Below, piece by piece: positions 54,279 to 63,397 of a stretch of 64,000 nucleotides of DNA. The DNA lies in NCBI RefSeq assembly GCF_021531975.1, contig NZ_JAFBIY010000003.1, positions 1 to 64,000 of the forward strand. The letters are read 5' to 3'. Below the pieces are notes generated by a model, which made no database searches, was not told where the DNA came from, and saw only the letters and a list, made by a program, of their open reading frames with translations. Position numbers and translations under genes: made by a program. The DNA comes from Faecalicatena contorta. Its GTDB lineage: Bacteria; Bacillota; Clostridia; Lachnospirales; Lachnospiraceae. Position 1 is the stretch's first letter, and each line of letters begins with the position of its first letter.

Positions 54279-56708
54279 ATGTCAAAAATACCTTATAATC
54301 ATAAGGCGATTGAGAAGAAATGGCGTGAACGCTGGGAAGAAAACCCGGTGAATGTCAAGGAAAATGAAGATGGAACAAAACGTGAGAAATACTATTGCCT
54401 GGATATGTTCCCATATCCGTCAGGAAATGGTCTTCATGTCGGTCACTGGAGAGGCTATGTAATCTCTGATGTATGGAGCAGATATAAGCTTCAGCAGGGA
54501 TATTACATTATTCATCCGATGGGATGGGATGCATTTGGTCTCCCGGCTGAGAACTATGCGATCAAGATGGGTGTACACCCGGCTATTTCTACGGCAGAGA
54601 ACATTAAGAACATCAAGCGTCAGATTAATGAGATCGCTGCGCTTTATGACTGGGACAGAGAAGTAAATACAACAGATCCGGAGTTCTACAAGTGGACACA
54701 GTGGATTTTTGTAAAGATGTTTAAAGAAGGTCTCGCTTATGAGAAGGAGTTCCCGATCAACTGGTGTCCTTCCTGTAAGACAGGTCTTGCGAACGAAGAG
54801 GTAGTAAATGGTAAATGTGAGCGCTGCGGAACGGAAGTAACAAAGAAGAACCTTCGTCAGTGGATGCTTCGTATTACCAAATATGCAGACAGACTTCTGA
54901 ATGACCTGGATAAACTGGACTGGCCGGAGAAGGTTAAGAAGATGCAGGCTGACTGGATCGGAAAATCCTACGGTGCAGAGGTTGATTTCCCGGTAGAAGG
55001 AAGAGAAGAAAAGATTACGGTTTACACAACAAGACCGGATACATTATACGGAGCAACATTTATGGTTCTTGCTCCGGAGCATGAACTGGCTACAAGCCTT
55101 GCTACAGATGAGACAAGAGAAGCAGTAGAAAAATATATTTTTGAAGCTTCCATGAAGTCTAATGTAGACCGTATGCAGGATAAGGAAAAGACCGGTGTAT
55201 TTACCGGAAGTTATGCAATCAATCCATTAAATGGAGAAAAGACACCAATCTGGCTGTCAGATTATGTACTGGCTGATTATGGTACAGGAGCGATCATGTG
55301 TGTACCTGCACATGATGACCGTGACTTTGAGTTCGCAACGAAGTTTGGTATCCCGATCATTCAGGTTATTGCAAAAGACGGTAAAGAAATCGAAAATATG
55401 ACAGAAGCATACACAGAAGCCAACGGAACGATGATCAATTCCGGTGAGTGGAATGGTATGGAGTCTGCAGTACTTAAGAAAGAAGCACCACATATTATTG
55501 AAGAGCGTGGTATTGGCCGCGCAACTGTAAATTACAAGCTGCGTGACTGGGTATTTTCCCGTCAGCGTTACTGGGGTGAACCGATTCCGATCGTACATTG
55601 TCCGGATTGTGGATGTGTACCGGTACCGGAAGAGGAATTACCACTTCGTCTGCCAGAGGTAGACTCCTATGAGCCTACAGGAACCGGAGAATCACCACTT
55701 GCAGGCATTGAGGAATGGGTAAACTGCACATGCCCGGTATGTGGTAAGCCTGCAAAGAGAGAGACAAACACGATGCCACAGTGGGCTGGCTCCTCATGGT
55801 ATTTCCTTCGTTATGTAGATAATCACAATGACAAAGAGCTGGTATCCCGTGAGAAAGCAGATGAGATGCTTCCGGTAGATATGTATATCGGTGGTGTTGA
55901 ACATGCAGTTCTTCACCTGTTGTACTCCCGTTTCTATACCAAGTTCTTATATGATATTGGAGCAGTAGATTTTGATGAGCCATTCCAGAAGCTTTTCAAT
56001 CAGGGAATGATTACCGGTAAGAACGGTATCAAGATGAGTAAGTCAAAAGGAAATGTTGTGTCTCCGGATGATCTGGTAAGAGATTATGGATGCGACTCCT
56101 TAAGAATGTATGAGCTTTTCGTTGGCCCACCGGAACTGGATGCAGAGTGGGATGACCGTGGAATCGACGGTGTAAACCGTTTCCTGAAGCGTGTATGGAA
56201 TCTCGTGATGGACAGCAAGGATGCCGATATCAAGCCAACAAAAGCGATGATCAAAGAACGTCACAGACTGGTATGCGACATAACAAAACGTCTGGAAAGC
56301 TTCAGCCTGAATACAGCCATTTCCGGATTTATGGAGCATAATAATAACCTGATTGAGATCGCAAAGAAAGAGGGCGGTATCGACAAGGAAACTCTGTCAA
56401 CAATGGCAGTTCTTCTGTCTCCGTTTGCACCACATATCGCAGAAGAGATATGGGAGCAGTTAGGACATGAAGGCAGCGTATTTAAAGCTGGATGGCCGAC
56501 CTACGATGAAGAAGCAATGAAGGATGATGAGATCGAAGTACCGGTACAGATCAACGGTAAGACAAAAGCCGTAATCTCTATCGCAGCAGATATTTCTAAA
56601 GAGGATGCGATCGCGGCAGGAAAAGCAGCAATTGCAGATAAGCTGACCGGAAACATAGTAAAAGAAATCTATGTGCCGAAGAAGATTATTAATATTGTAC
56701 AGAAATAA
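54279..56708 (+). CDS. leuS: Leucine-tRNA ligase
   Basis: An 809-residue class I synthetase. The HIGH-type motif is GLHVGHWRG near residue 52, the editing domain lies about 220-410, zinc-type cysteine pairs occur at CPSCKTGLANEEVVNGKCERC, and KMSKSKGN is near 585. ATG 54279 follows AGGAGG; the open frame from 54261 starts inside that site. Controlled by the T-box ahead. A strong terminator follows. Confidence 0.98.
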   Translation: MSKIPYNHKAIEKKWRERWEENPVNVKENEDGTKREKYYCLDMFPYPSGNGLHVGHWRGYVISDVWSRYKLQQGYYIIHPMGWDAFGLPAENYAIKMGVHPAISTAENIKNIKRQINEIAALYDWDREVNTTDPEFYKWTQWIFVKMFKEGLAYEKEFPINWCPSCKTGLANEEVVNGKCERCGTEVTKKNLRQWMLRITKYADRLLNDLDKLDWPEKVKKMQADWIGKSYGAEVDFPVEGREEKITVYTTRPDTLYGATFMVLAPEHELATSLATDETREAVEKYIFEASMKSNVDRMQDKEKTGVFTGSYAINPLNGEKTPIWLSDYVLADYGTGAIMCVPAHDDRDFEFATKFGIPIIQVIAKDGKEIENMTEAYTEANGTMINSGEWNGMESAVLKKEAPHIIEERGIGRATVNYKLRDWVFSRQRYWGEPIPIVHCPDCGCVPVPEEELPLRLPEVDSYEPTGTGESPLAGIEEWVNCTCPVCGKPAKRETNTMPQWAGSSWYFLRYVDNHNDKELVSREKADEMLPVDMYIGGVEHAVLHLLYSRFYTKFLYDIGAVDFDEPFQKLFNQGMITGKNGIKMSKSKGNVVSPDDLVRDYGCDSLRMYELFVGPPELDAEWDDRGIDGVNRFLKRVWNLVMDSKDADIKPTKAMIKERHRLVCDITKRLESFSLNTAISGFMEHNNNLIEIAKKEGGIDKETLSTMAVLLSPFAPHIAEEIWEQLGHEGSVFKAGWPTYDEEAMKDDEIEVPVQINGKTKAVISIAADISKEDAIAAGKAAIADKLTGNIVKEIYVPKKIINIVQK

Positions 56709-56734
56709 TTTGTGAGAAATAGCACAAATAGTGA

Positions 56735-56777
56735 AAAAACTCTTGCAGGCAATTCGAACTGTCTGCAAGAGTTTTTG
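56735..56777 (+). terminator. Terminator after leuS
   Basis: AAAAACTCTTGCAGGC pairs with the arm TGTCTGCAAGAGTTTTT (56760-56776). The symmetrical A and T runs allow it to work both ways, also for the convergent cheY-like gene. Confidence 0.9.
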
Positions 56778-56816
56778 TATGGCGCAAAACAAATCACCTG
56801 TTCCGCGGGTCATGAT

Positions 56817-57179
56817 TTATTTAAGTACTTGTTTTATAGTATTGAGTACCTTATCGGGTTGGAAGGGCTTTACAATAAAATCCCTTGCTCCGGACTGGAG
56901 TGCTTCTATGACTTTTTCCTGTTGTCCTAAAGCGGATATCATAATTACAATGGCATTGGGATCCACTTTTTTGATTTTCTTCAGTGCCTCGATACCGTCC
57001 ATTTCCGGCATTGTAATGTCCATAAATACTAAGTCTGGCTGTAACTGTTGGTATAATTTGAGGGCATCTGCTCCGTTTGGGGCTTCGCCGACAACTGTGT
57101 AGTCGTTTCTGGTAAGGATGTCTTTTAACATCATTCGCATAAAAGCGGCATCGTCACAAATCAGTATTTTTTTACTCAT
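56817..57179 (-). CDS. CheY-like single-domain response regulator
   Basis: A 120-residue receiver domain with no output domain. The acidic pair in ILICDDA, phospho-acceptor Asp in LVFMDITMPEMDG (about residue 54) and Lys in IVKPFQP are present, so it is phosphorylatable. ATG 57179 follows GAGGGAAAA. It is alone here: no histidine kinase, motor or chemotaxis genes are in the window. It may serve chemotaxis or a phosphorelay encoded elsewhere. Confidence 0.9.
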   Translation of the reverse strand: MSKKILICDDAAFMRMMLKDILTRNDYTVVGEAPNGADALKLYQQLQPDLVFMDITMPEMDGIEALKKIKKVDPNAIVIMISALGQQEKVIEALQSGARDFIVKPFQPDKVLNTIKQVLK

Positions 57180-57337
57180 ATTTTCCCTCGTTTCTGTCAT
57201 AGACATATAATGATATCTTCATTATAAGACATTGTTTTCATACTGACAAGTAAACAGAAAATTTATTGAAAATTATAAGTGGCATAACACCCCTGTATCG
57301 GTTATAATAGAGCAAAGGCGCAAAAGAGGAGAAGACA

Positions 57338-57820
57338 ATGAATATTAGAAATGCAACAATAGAAGATTTGAAAATAGTAACAGAAGTGGAAGCAGAATGC
57401 TTTCCGGCAGCTGAGGCGGCACCGGAAGAAGAGTTTGCCCGCAGACTTACTTTTTATCCGAAGCATTTCTGGTTGTTGTTTGATGAAGACAAGCTGGTAG
57501 GCTTTGTCAATGGGATGGTAACAGATGAGCCGGATCTTCGGGACGAAATGTACGAGAAGGCAGAGCTTCATAAGGAAGACGGTGAATGGCAGATGATTTT
57601 TGGGGTCAATACGATTCCAAAGTATCGCAGAAGAGGCTGCGCAGAGCAGCTCTTGAAACGGGCGATCGCTGATGCAAGAAGCCAGGGCAGGAAAGGACTT
57701 GTCCTGACATGTAAAGATAAGCTGGTACATTATTATGCGAAGTTCGGATTTGTAAATGAAGGAATATCAGAGTCTGTTCATGGCAATGTCACCTGGTATC
57801 AGATGCGTCTGACCTTTTAG
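57338..57820 (+). CDS. GNAT family N-acetyltransferase
   Basis: A 160-residue GNAT fold. The acetyl-CoA loop is IPKYRRRGCAEQLLKRAI (about 91-108). The acceptor is unknown; the plan resembles AANAT-like acetyltransferases. GAGGAGAAGACA precedes the start. It lies 46 bases ahead of mscL. Confidence 0.88.
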   Translation: MNIRNATIEDLKIVTEVEAECFPAAEAAPEEEFARRLTFYPKHFWLLFDEDKLVGFVNGMVTDEPDLRDEMYEKAELHKEDGEWQMIFGVNTIPKYRRRGCAEQLLKRAIADARSQGRKGLVLTCKDKLVHYYAKFGFVNEGISESVHGNVTWYQMRLTF

Positions 57821-57865
57821 AAGGTAATCAAAAGGTTATTACAATTTGAAGAGAGGGATATGCAA

Positions 57866-58288
57866 ATGAAGAAATTTATGAATGAATTTAAAGAGTTTAT
57901 CAGCCGTGGCAATGTCATGGACATGGCAGTAGGTATCATTATTGGTGGTGCTTTTACAAGTATTGTATCTTCACTTGTTGAGGATATCATTAATCCACTG
58001 CTTGGTCTGTTCGGCGGAATGAATTTTGATAAACTTCAGTTGAACCTTCTGGGAGAAGTGACACTGAATTATGGAAAATTCATCTCTGCAGTAATTAATT
58101 TCCTGATCATGGCATTTATCGTATTCATGCTGATGAAGGTTATGAATGGTTTTGCTGCTAAGCTGAAACGAAAAGAAGAGGAAGTTGAGGAAGAAAAGAC
58201 AACAAAGACATGTCCGTTCTGTAAGAGCGAGATCGCTATCGAAGCAACAAGATGCCCGCATTGTACATCTGTTCTTGAAGAAGAATAA
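57866..58288 (+). CDS. mscL: Large-conductance mechanosensitive channel with zinc ribbon
   Basis: A 140-residue MscL that opens under membrane tension to release solutes. Helix 1 contains FISRGNVMDMAVGIIIGGAF, helix 2 ends near residue 95. The C-terminal helix is followed by an added CPFC...CPHC zinc ribbon (about 114-133), which usual MscL lacks. GAGGG is two bases from ATG 57860 but eight from ATG 57866, so 57866 is chosen. The terminator after it is shared with the convergent YkgJ gene. Confidence 0.95.
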   Translation: MKKFMNEFKEFISRGNVMDMAVGIIIGGAFTSIVSSLVEDIINPLLGLFGGMNFDKLQLNLLGEVTLNYGKFISAVINFLIMAFIVFMLMKVMNGFAAKLKRKEEEVEEEKTTKTCPFCKSEIAIEATRCPHCTSVLEEE

Positions 58289-58294
58289 TAAGCC

Positions 58295-58339
58295 AAAAGC
58301 CATGGCCTACACATTTGCTGTGTATTCCATGGCTTTTTT
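58295..58339. terminator. Two-way terminator between mscL and YkgJ gene
   Basis: AAAAGCCATGG (58295-58305) pairs with CCATGGCTTTTTT; a T run follows on the plus strand and on the minus strand. The 21-base loop contains the YkgJ stop codon. Confidence 0.85.
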
Positions 58340-58972
58340 GAGTCTCTCGTCAAACTGTATGTAAAAATCTGCGTCTGTGTATGGTTGTATATAAAATTGA
58401 TTCAGAATATACATACTTAAGTTCTTACGTGTCGCATCCGACATATTTCCCAGAGAAGCTTCTTGCAGTCGTTTCAGGAAATAGTGCCATTTTGTAATAA
58501 AATCCTCGTATTTTTTGATGTCAGGGGTATCAAGCCATTTGTGGATTTTTACTTTTCCCTTCTGCGGTTTCGGGCATTCGTGTACCTGCAGAAAATATTT
58601 GAAACTTTGGTCTTCATAGAAACGACCAAGTGGAAATAATCTGCAGATGCCGGGGCGGAAGCTGTGAATACGGCATCTGCCGTCCTCGTTTAGGAAAGCA
58701 CATGCATCATCGTCTCCTGACATTTTCAGATTCGGTAAAATAATGCCGTCTGCCATATTTAGTTCTATATATCCGGCAAGCAGTTCCTCAAATGAAAGAT
58801 GAAGTCCGGTAGTCAGACGATAGATATCCAGCGGATCCAGTACGATTGAAGAACCCATCCCACGACAGCAGGAAGAACAGCCCTCACAGCCGCCGCAGTC
58901 GGTTCTGACCATATCATTTCTGGTGTATAATTTTCCGTCGGATACTTCATCAAGATTAATTTCTCTTAGCAT
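58307..58972 (-). CDS. YkgJ family cysteine cluster protein
   Basis: A 221-residue protein of the YkgJ/CxxCx(n)C zinc-iron-chelating family. Eight cysteines lie early, as in CGGCEGCSSCCRG (about 26-37), then CAFL, CRIH, GICRLFPLG and HECPKP. These are thought to bind a metal or Fe-S cluster; the reaction is unknown. AAAGGGAGC precedes the start. It is downstream of ansA in the same direction, 20 bases away, and may be co-transcribed. Confidence 0.88.
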   Translation of the reverse strand: MLREINLDEVSDGKLYTRNDMVRTDCGGCEGCSSCCRGMGSSIVLDPLDIYRLTTGLHLSFEELLAGYIELNMADGIILPNLKMSGDDDACAFLNEDGRCRIHSFRPGICRLFPLGRFYEDQSFKYFLQVHECPKPQKGKVKIHKWLDTPDIKKYEDFITKWHYFLKRLQEASLGNMSDATRKNLSMYILNQFYIQPYTDADFYIQFDERLKKAMEYTANV

Positions 58973-58992
58973 AATAAGCTCCCTTTTGTCAT

Positions 58993-59997
58993 CTACAGGT
59001 CAATCTGACGGTCATTGTTGACCGGTGCATAGAAGAGATTGCGGATTTCCTGGCAATCATTTGTCTGGCCCAGTACCCACATCATTTTCGCAACGATGGA
59101 TTCTGTTGTCATGTCACCAGCAGTCAATATTCCCGGGCAGTCACTGTACTTCTTGCCCACTTTGTATACTCCAAGATCGCATCCTTCCTCCGGAACCTGC
59201 GTTGTTACAGCGATAACTTTGCCGGAGTTTACCCATTCAAAAATCGCTTTTTCAAAAGAGGCATCTTCATATTCCGGAATACCGCCGATTCCGAATGTCT
59301 CCAGAATAATTGCATCATAATCATTTTTCAGAAGTCGGAAAATGTCCGGTTTTACTTCCGGAGTAAGCTTTAGTACAAACACACGGTCATTTAGCTGTGT
59401 GTAAGTCTTAAGATCCGCAGCCGTCGGGCGCGGTGATTTGTAGTAGCGAATAATCTTATCATCATGAATCATGGCAAGGAACGGGAAATTCATGCTCTCA
59501 AAAGCGTCAAAACTTCTGGTTCTTTGTTTCCTTGCACGCGTTCCAGCAACTGCTTTGCCATTGAAAACAATAGAAACATCACAGGATTTGTCATCCAGCG
59601 CATATAAAATACTCTGGTATACATTCAGCTTTGCATCGGTGTAAGGATTCCCCATCGGCTTCTGAGAACCCGTCAGGACGATTGGCTTCACACTGTTCTG
59701 GATCAGATAAGAAAGAGCTGCCGCCGTGTATGCCAGCGTATCCGTTCCATGAAGAACCACAAAACCATCATAGGCGTCATAATGCTCGATAATAATATCC
59801 CGGATCATCATCCAGTGTTTCGGACGCATGTTCGTACTGTCAATATTCATAAGCTGAAGGACAGTAAGCTCACACTTGTCTTCGATACCAGGAACATTCG
59901 CAGCCAGCTCCTCGCCCGTCATGGCAGGAGTCAGACCACTGTCACTTTCTTTAGAAGCAATCGTTCCCCCGGTTGCTATCATCAATATTTTCTTCAT
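58993..59997 (-). CDS. ansA: Type I L-asparaginase
   Basis: A 334-residue cytosolic asparaginase. Catalytic Thr motifs ATGGTIAS (start) and VLHGTDTLAYTAAAL (about 82-96) are present, with the Lys of the second triad in GSQKPMG. No signal peptide. GGAGAGG precedes the start. The promoter must lie in 59998-60080, where TATAAT is seen on the minus strand, because the large repeat C2 begins at 60081. Confidence 0.95.
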   Translation of the reverse strand: MKKILMIATGGTIASKESDSGLTPAMTGEELAANVPGIEDKCELTVLQLMNIDSTNMRPKHWMMIRDIIIEHYDAYDGFVVLHGTDTLAYTAAALSYLIQNSVKPIVLTGSQKPMGNPYTDAKLNVYQSILYALDDKSCDVSIVFNGKAVAGTRARKQRTRSFDAFESMNFPFLAMIHDDKIIRYYKSPRPTAADLKTYTQLNDRVFVLKLTPEVKPDIFRLLKNDYDAIILETFGIGGIPEYEDASFEKAIFEWVNSGKVIAVTTQVPEEGCDLGVYKVGKKYSDCPGILTAGDMTTESIVAKMMWVLGQTNDCQEIRNLFYAPVNNDRQIDL

Positions 59998-60080
59998 AAG
60001 TAAAACCTCTCCAATGTTTATTATAGATTACCTCCATTAAGTATAAAGGAAAAATGGGTGGGAGACAAGAACTTAGAAGT

Positions 60081-60772
60081 GGAAATTTAGTGCAGAAGTT
60101 TTAAGGTATAAAAGGACGGCTGTGAAGAAATATTGTCTTATTGTATTTCCGAACCAATCGCTAATAATCCATAACTTTAAAAGAATGAAATATGACAGAC
60201 ACCAGACAGATTCAGCGGGAACTCTTGATGAGTTCCCACTTCAACTGTCTTCTCGCCTTGTACTTGAAGTACAAGACTCGGTACTGTATATTTCATTCTT
60301 TTTCAGTAACGGATTATATCGCTCTTCTACGGAAATACAATAAAACAATATCCCTTTCACAGCCTGTTCTCTTAAAACCTCAAATCTCTACACTACAATT
60401 TCTGGGAAGAATGTGCAGGCGACAGACTTCAGTTTTAGAAACATTTCATTCAAATTGATGACTTTCCTTTGCTTTTGCCAATATGTAATGAAAACCTACA
60501 AATCAAGTGTTTTGTATAGAAACTACGGCATACACCCTTTGCCCAGAAATTTGCGGTGTAGTAAATGGCATCAACTGTCCTGTATCGTAATGGCGAGGTA
60601 AGCGAAAAGCCTTGGAGAATCCACTCCGAAGCTGTTAGAGCGCAGAAAACAAACACTTCATTTCTTGTTTGTTTTCTGCGCTCTTATAGATTCGTGAGTT
60701 AGTCGGAAAGGCTGATCGCGTCGAGCCATTACGATACCGGACAGTTGGTGCCCCTTACTATACTAAATTTCC
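60081..60772. repeat. Large structured repeat with inverted ends (copy C2)
   Basis: A 692-bp relative of C1. Ends GGAAATTTAGTG (60081-60092) and ACTAAATTTCC (60762-60772) match those of C1. Equivalent helices: 60181-60198 with 60284-60300, enclosing 60204-60209/60245-60250, 60217-60224/60230-60237 and hairpin 60257-60275; 60391-60406 with 60542-60562; 60573-60593 with 60726-60746; and 60637-60654 with 60667-60684. The helix arms differ from C1 at many places yet still pair. The conserved unpaired blocks (GAGGTAAG, CCGAAGCTGTTAGAGCGC, CTTATAGATTCGTG) are the same. The right end is followed by CCAG-TTA as in C1, where TTA is the stop codon of the minus-strand gene. No coding frame is shared with C1. 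Confidence 0.85.
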
Positions 60773-60774
60773 AG

Positions 60775-61248
60775 TTAACACATCACAACCACTTTCCGTG
60801 GTGTTGTCTGTGGTGGTATGCTTCGTGTGGTTTCGCTATAGTATACGAGCAGCATTTGTTCTCCGGGCTGGCAATTGAATTGCTGTCCGTTGGAGGTGAT
60901 AATTTCGGTATTTCTTCCGATGTTCAGCTTTAGTGCATCATCTTCGGCTGTCAGATTGGCATCAAAATACCCGGCGAATATGTTTTCGCGCGGATTGCGT
61001 CGACTGATGATGACTGCCTGATATCTTGGGGGGAAGATAAGAGGAATCGGAAGACTTGTGTCGTAAAACGCTGTTACCGGCATGCCGGGGCGAAGTCTTG
61101 ACTGACCTGCAACGTAGGTGTCGGGACCGACGATAAAATTATGGATACCGTCAGTATTCCGGATGGTTACCTGAAGCTCGCAGCAGTTGTTTCCAAAGGA
61201 TGAAACATTTTGAACAATCCCGTTTATGGGAGCTAAAGTGGCTGGCAT
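60775..61248 (-). CDS. Hypothetical protein with internal duplication
   Basis: About 157 residues, no membrane segment, beta-rich. Two halves look alike: IRNTDGIHNFIVGPDTYVAG with LRPGMPVTAFYD, and LKLNIGRNTEIITSNGQQFN with CQPGEQMLLVYY, suggesting two small barrel (OB-like) repeats. I do not recognise the family. ATG 61248 follows CGGAG at ten bases; an in-frame TTG lies three codons earlier. A small gene lies upstream in the same direction. Its stop codon touches repeat C2. Confidence 0.65.
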   Translation of the reverse strand: MPATLAPINGIVQNVSSFGNNCCELQVTIRNTDGIHNFIVGPDTYVAGQSRLRPGMPVTAFYDTSLPIPLIFPPRYQAVIISRRNPRENIFAGYFDANLTAEDDALKLNIGRNTEIITSNGQQFNCQPGEQMLLVYYSETTRSIPPQTTPRKVVVMC

Positions 61249-61293
61249 AATGATCAAACTCCGGTTTTTGATTAGTATATGCCAGGTTTTGGC

Positions 61294-61515
61294 TTAAGGT
61301 TCCTTTGTATGTTCATCTGCCGGTTTTATATTTGCAGCTCTGGCGTTTGGCGGAAGAAAGTGGTACAGGTCTTCGTAGGATTCTAATTCGCCTGTAGATG
61401 TGGGTTCGGACGGAATGAGTCCGGTGCAGTCCTGGCTGGAAGCGGCATTGGAAAGATAGTCATAGGAATCAATGATTTCCTGATTGGATCTGGGTATATT
61501 TTTGTCTGGGCGCAT
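61294..61515 (-). CDS. Small hypothetical protein
   Basis: Seventy-three residues, hydrophilic, probably disordered (PSEPTSTGELESYEDL), with no known motif. The start codon follows TGGAGGTAACACA, a good ribosome site, which supports it as a real gene. It lies 45 bases upstream of the duplicated hypothetical gene, so the two may be expressed together. Confidence 0.6.
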   Translation of the reverse strand: MRPDKNIPRSNQEIIDSYDYLSNAASSQDCTGLIPSEPTSTGELESYEDLYHFLPPNARAANIKPADEHTKEP

Positions 61516-61626
61516 TGTGTTACCTCCATTTTCTTGTTTTCTTGGTTATATTTAGTTTTGCTAGAAAAAGATGTGGGTATACTGTATAATATTTCCATGG
61601 GCGAATCGCCGGAAAGAAGGAATATT

Positions 61627-62358
61627 ATGCTTATAGAAATTGATACACACGCGCATACGCTGATCAGCGGACATGCGTATAATACCATCCGTGAGATGGC
61701 AAGAATGGCAGCTGATAAAGGATTAAAAGGACTTGCTCTTACGGAACATGCGCCAGAGATGCCGGGAAGCACGCATTTGTTTTATTTTCAGAATCTTAAT
61801 GTTGTGCCGAGGCAGATGGAGGGAATAGAATTATTATTGGGAGCAGAGCTGAATATCATGAACGAGGATGGAGAAATCGATCTGCCTGACAATGTGATAG
61901 CAGAGCTTGATATCTCGATTGCAAGTATACATGGACCCTGCTATAAGGGGGAAAGGACAAAAGAGGCTGTTACCCGTGCCTATGTAAATGCTATGGAAAA
62001 GCAGGTGATTGATATTATCGGGCATCCGGATGACGGGCGTTTTCCGGTAGATTATGAGGTGCTTGTAAAGACTGCCAGACGCACAGGGACTTTACTTGAA
62101 CTGAATAATTCTTCGCTGAATCCCAGAGGTTTCAGAAAAAATACAAGAGAAAATATGCTTGAAATGCTGAAATGCTGCAAGAAATATGGTGTGTATATTG
62201 TTCTGGGAACAGATGCACATGTGGATGTGTCTATTGCGGATTATACGTATGCGAAGGAAGTGCTGGAGGAGGCAGATTTTCCGGAAGAACTAATTGCAAA
62301 TAGTTCTCTGGAAAAACTGAAAGCTTTGTTGAAACGTAACAAAAAGAGTGGACTTTAA
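61627..62358 (+). CDS. PHP domain phosphoesterase (YcdX-like)
   Basis: A 243-residue PHP-family metal hydrolase. The metal motifs are visible: DTHAHTLISGH at the N-terminus, LTEHAPEM, SIHGPCY, IIGHPDDGRF and LGTDAHVD. Substrate probably a phosphoester; the exact one is unknown. ATG 61627 follows GAAGGA; the longer frame from 61534 has no site. Confidence 0.9.
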   Translation: MLIEIDTHAHTLISGHAYNTIREMARMAADKGLKGLALTEHAPEMPGSTHLFYFQNLNVVPRQMEGIELLLGAELNIMNEDGEIDLPDNVIAELDISIASIHGPCYKGERTKEAVTRAYVNAMEKQVIDIIGHPDDGRFPVDYEVLVKTARRTGTLLELNNSSLNPRGFRKNTRENMLEMLKCCKKYGVYIVLGTDAHVDVSIADYTYAKEVLEEADFPEELIANSSLEKLKALLKRNKKSGL

Positions 62359-62415
62359 AATTTTAATGTGTTAAAATATAAAAGTAATGAAGTTTATTAC
62401 TAAGGAGATTGGAAT

Positions 62416-62730
62416 ATGAGTAAAAAAATCAGAACAGAGGCAGTTGATTATCTGTTTAGTGCTATACTGAGTTTGAAAGATAAAGAAGAGTGTTATACAT
62501 TCTTTGAGGATATCTGTACAATCAATGAGCTGCTTTCATTGTCACAGAGATTTGAAGTTGCGAAGATGTTAAGAGAGAGCAAGACATACCTGGAGATTGC
62601 TGAAAAGACAGGCGCATCAACAGCAACGATCAGCCGTGTAAATCGTTCACTTAATTATGGTAATGACGGCTATGATATGGTATTTGAGAGAATCGGCGAT
62701 AAGGCCGGTGAAAGTACGGAGGAAGAATAA
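62416..62730 (+). CDS. YerC/YecD family TrpR-related protein
   Basis: A 104-residue DNA-binding protein with a TrpR-like helix-turn-helix (SQRFEVAKMLRESKTYLEIAE then GASTATISRVNRSL). The target is unknown. AAGGAGATTGG precedes the start. A terminator follows immediately. Confidence 0.92.
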   Translation: MSKKIRTEAVDYLFSAILSLKDKEECYTFFEDICTINELLSLSQRFEVAKMLRESKTYLEIAEKTGASTATISRVNRSLNYGNDGYDMVFERIGDKAGESTEEE

Positions 62731-62735
62731 AAAAT

Positions 62736-62758
62736 GGAGAGGAAGCGTCCTCTCCGTT
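62736..62758. terminator. Terminator after yerC-like gene
   Basis: GGAGAGGA pairs with TCCTCTCC around AGCG, followed by GTTTATTTTTTC; it ends at the stop codon of the convergent DUF1836 gene. Confidence 0.85.
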
Positions 62759-63375
62759 TATTTTTTCTTATGCTTTTGTGAATGATCCGGTTCCGGCAGG
62801 CTGTCAATGAGCTTTTCAATAATCTGCTTCTTTACATAGACATCAAAGCTTAATGAGCAGATGAAAGAAAACAACTGCAGGTAATCGAGGTCTTCTTCCG
62901 GTGCATCGGCGAAACTGTCTTTTGCTGCATTGTATGATTTGGTAATATCCTTTTGCAGATAATCAATACGAGATTTCTCCAGTTCACAGATTTCTTCGTA
63001 GACAGAAGTGATATCGAACTCTTCTTCCGTATCGAAATATTTTTCCGTAAGTGGTGCGAGAAGTGTCTCGATATCCTTGATAGAAAGGATATTCTTGAAA
63101 TAATAAATAAATATCATGACAAGGACATGCTCTTTGGAATATTTTTTCTTTATCGGTGGAGGCAGCAGATTGTTCTTGGCATAGTTGTTGATCATGGTTT
63201 TCGTAAGAACTTTATCATTCTCATACCTCTTGGTTGAGCGCATCTGCCTGTCCATAAATGTAGTTACCTGATCCATATATAAATCGATATTCGGAATGTC
63301 TTCCGGCTTCACATAATCAATGGACGAAATCTTTTTTAAAATACTGTTCAGCATGTCTTTTGAATTAATATCCAT
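62758..63375 (-). CDS. DUF1836 domain protein
   Basis: A 205-residue, largely helical protein of the DUF1836 family (MerR-like N-terminal region with LTKTMINNYAKNNLLPPPIKK near 57-77, then YSKEHVLVMIFIYYFKNILS). The family is thought to be regulatory; no target is known. GAGGTGAAAAAGT precedes the start and a good promoter lies at 63398-63426. It is divergent from pcrA. Confidence 0.88.
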   Translation of the reverse strand: MDINSKDMLNSILKKISSIDYVKPEDIPNIDLYMDQVTTFMDRQMRSTKRYENDKVLTKTMINNYAKNNLLPPPIKKKYSKEHVLVMIFIYYFKNILSIKDIETLLAPLTEKYFDTEEEFDITSVYEEICELEKSRIDYLQKDITKSYNAAKDSFADAPEEDLDYLQLFSFICSLSFDVYVKKQIIEKLIDSLPEPDHSQKHKKK

Positions 63376-63397
63376 ACTTTTTCACCTCGATACAGGT

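Noticed and set aside
60122-60601. Several short frames inside repeat C2
   Set aside because: No equivalent frame in C1, no ribosome sites; explained by the structured repeat.
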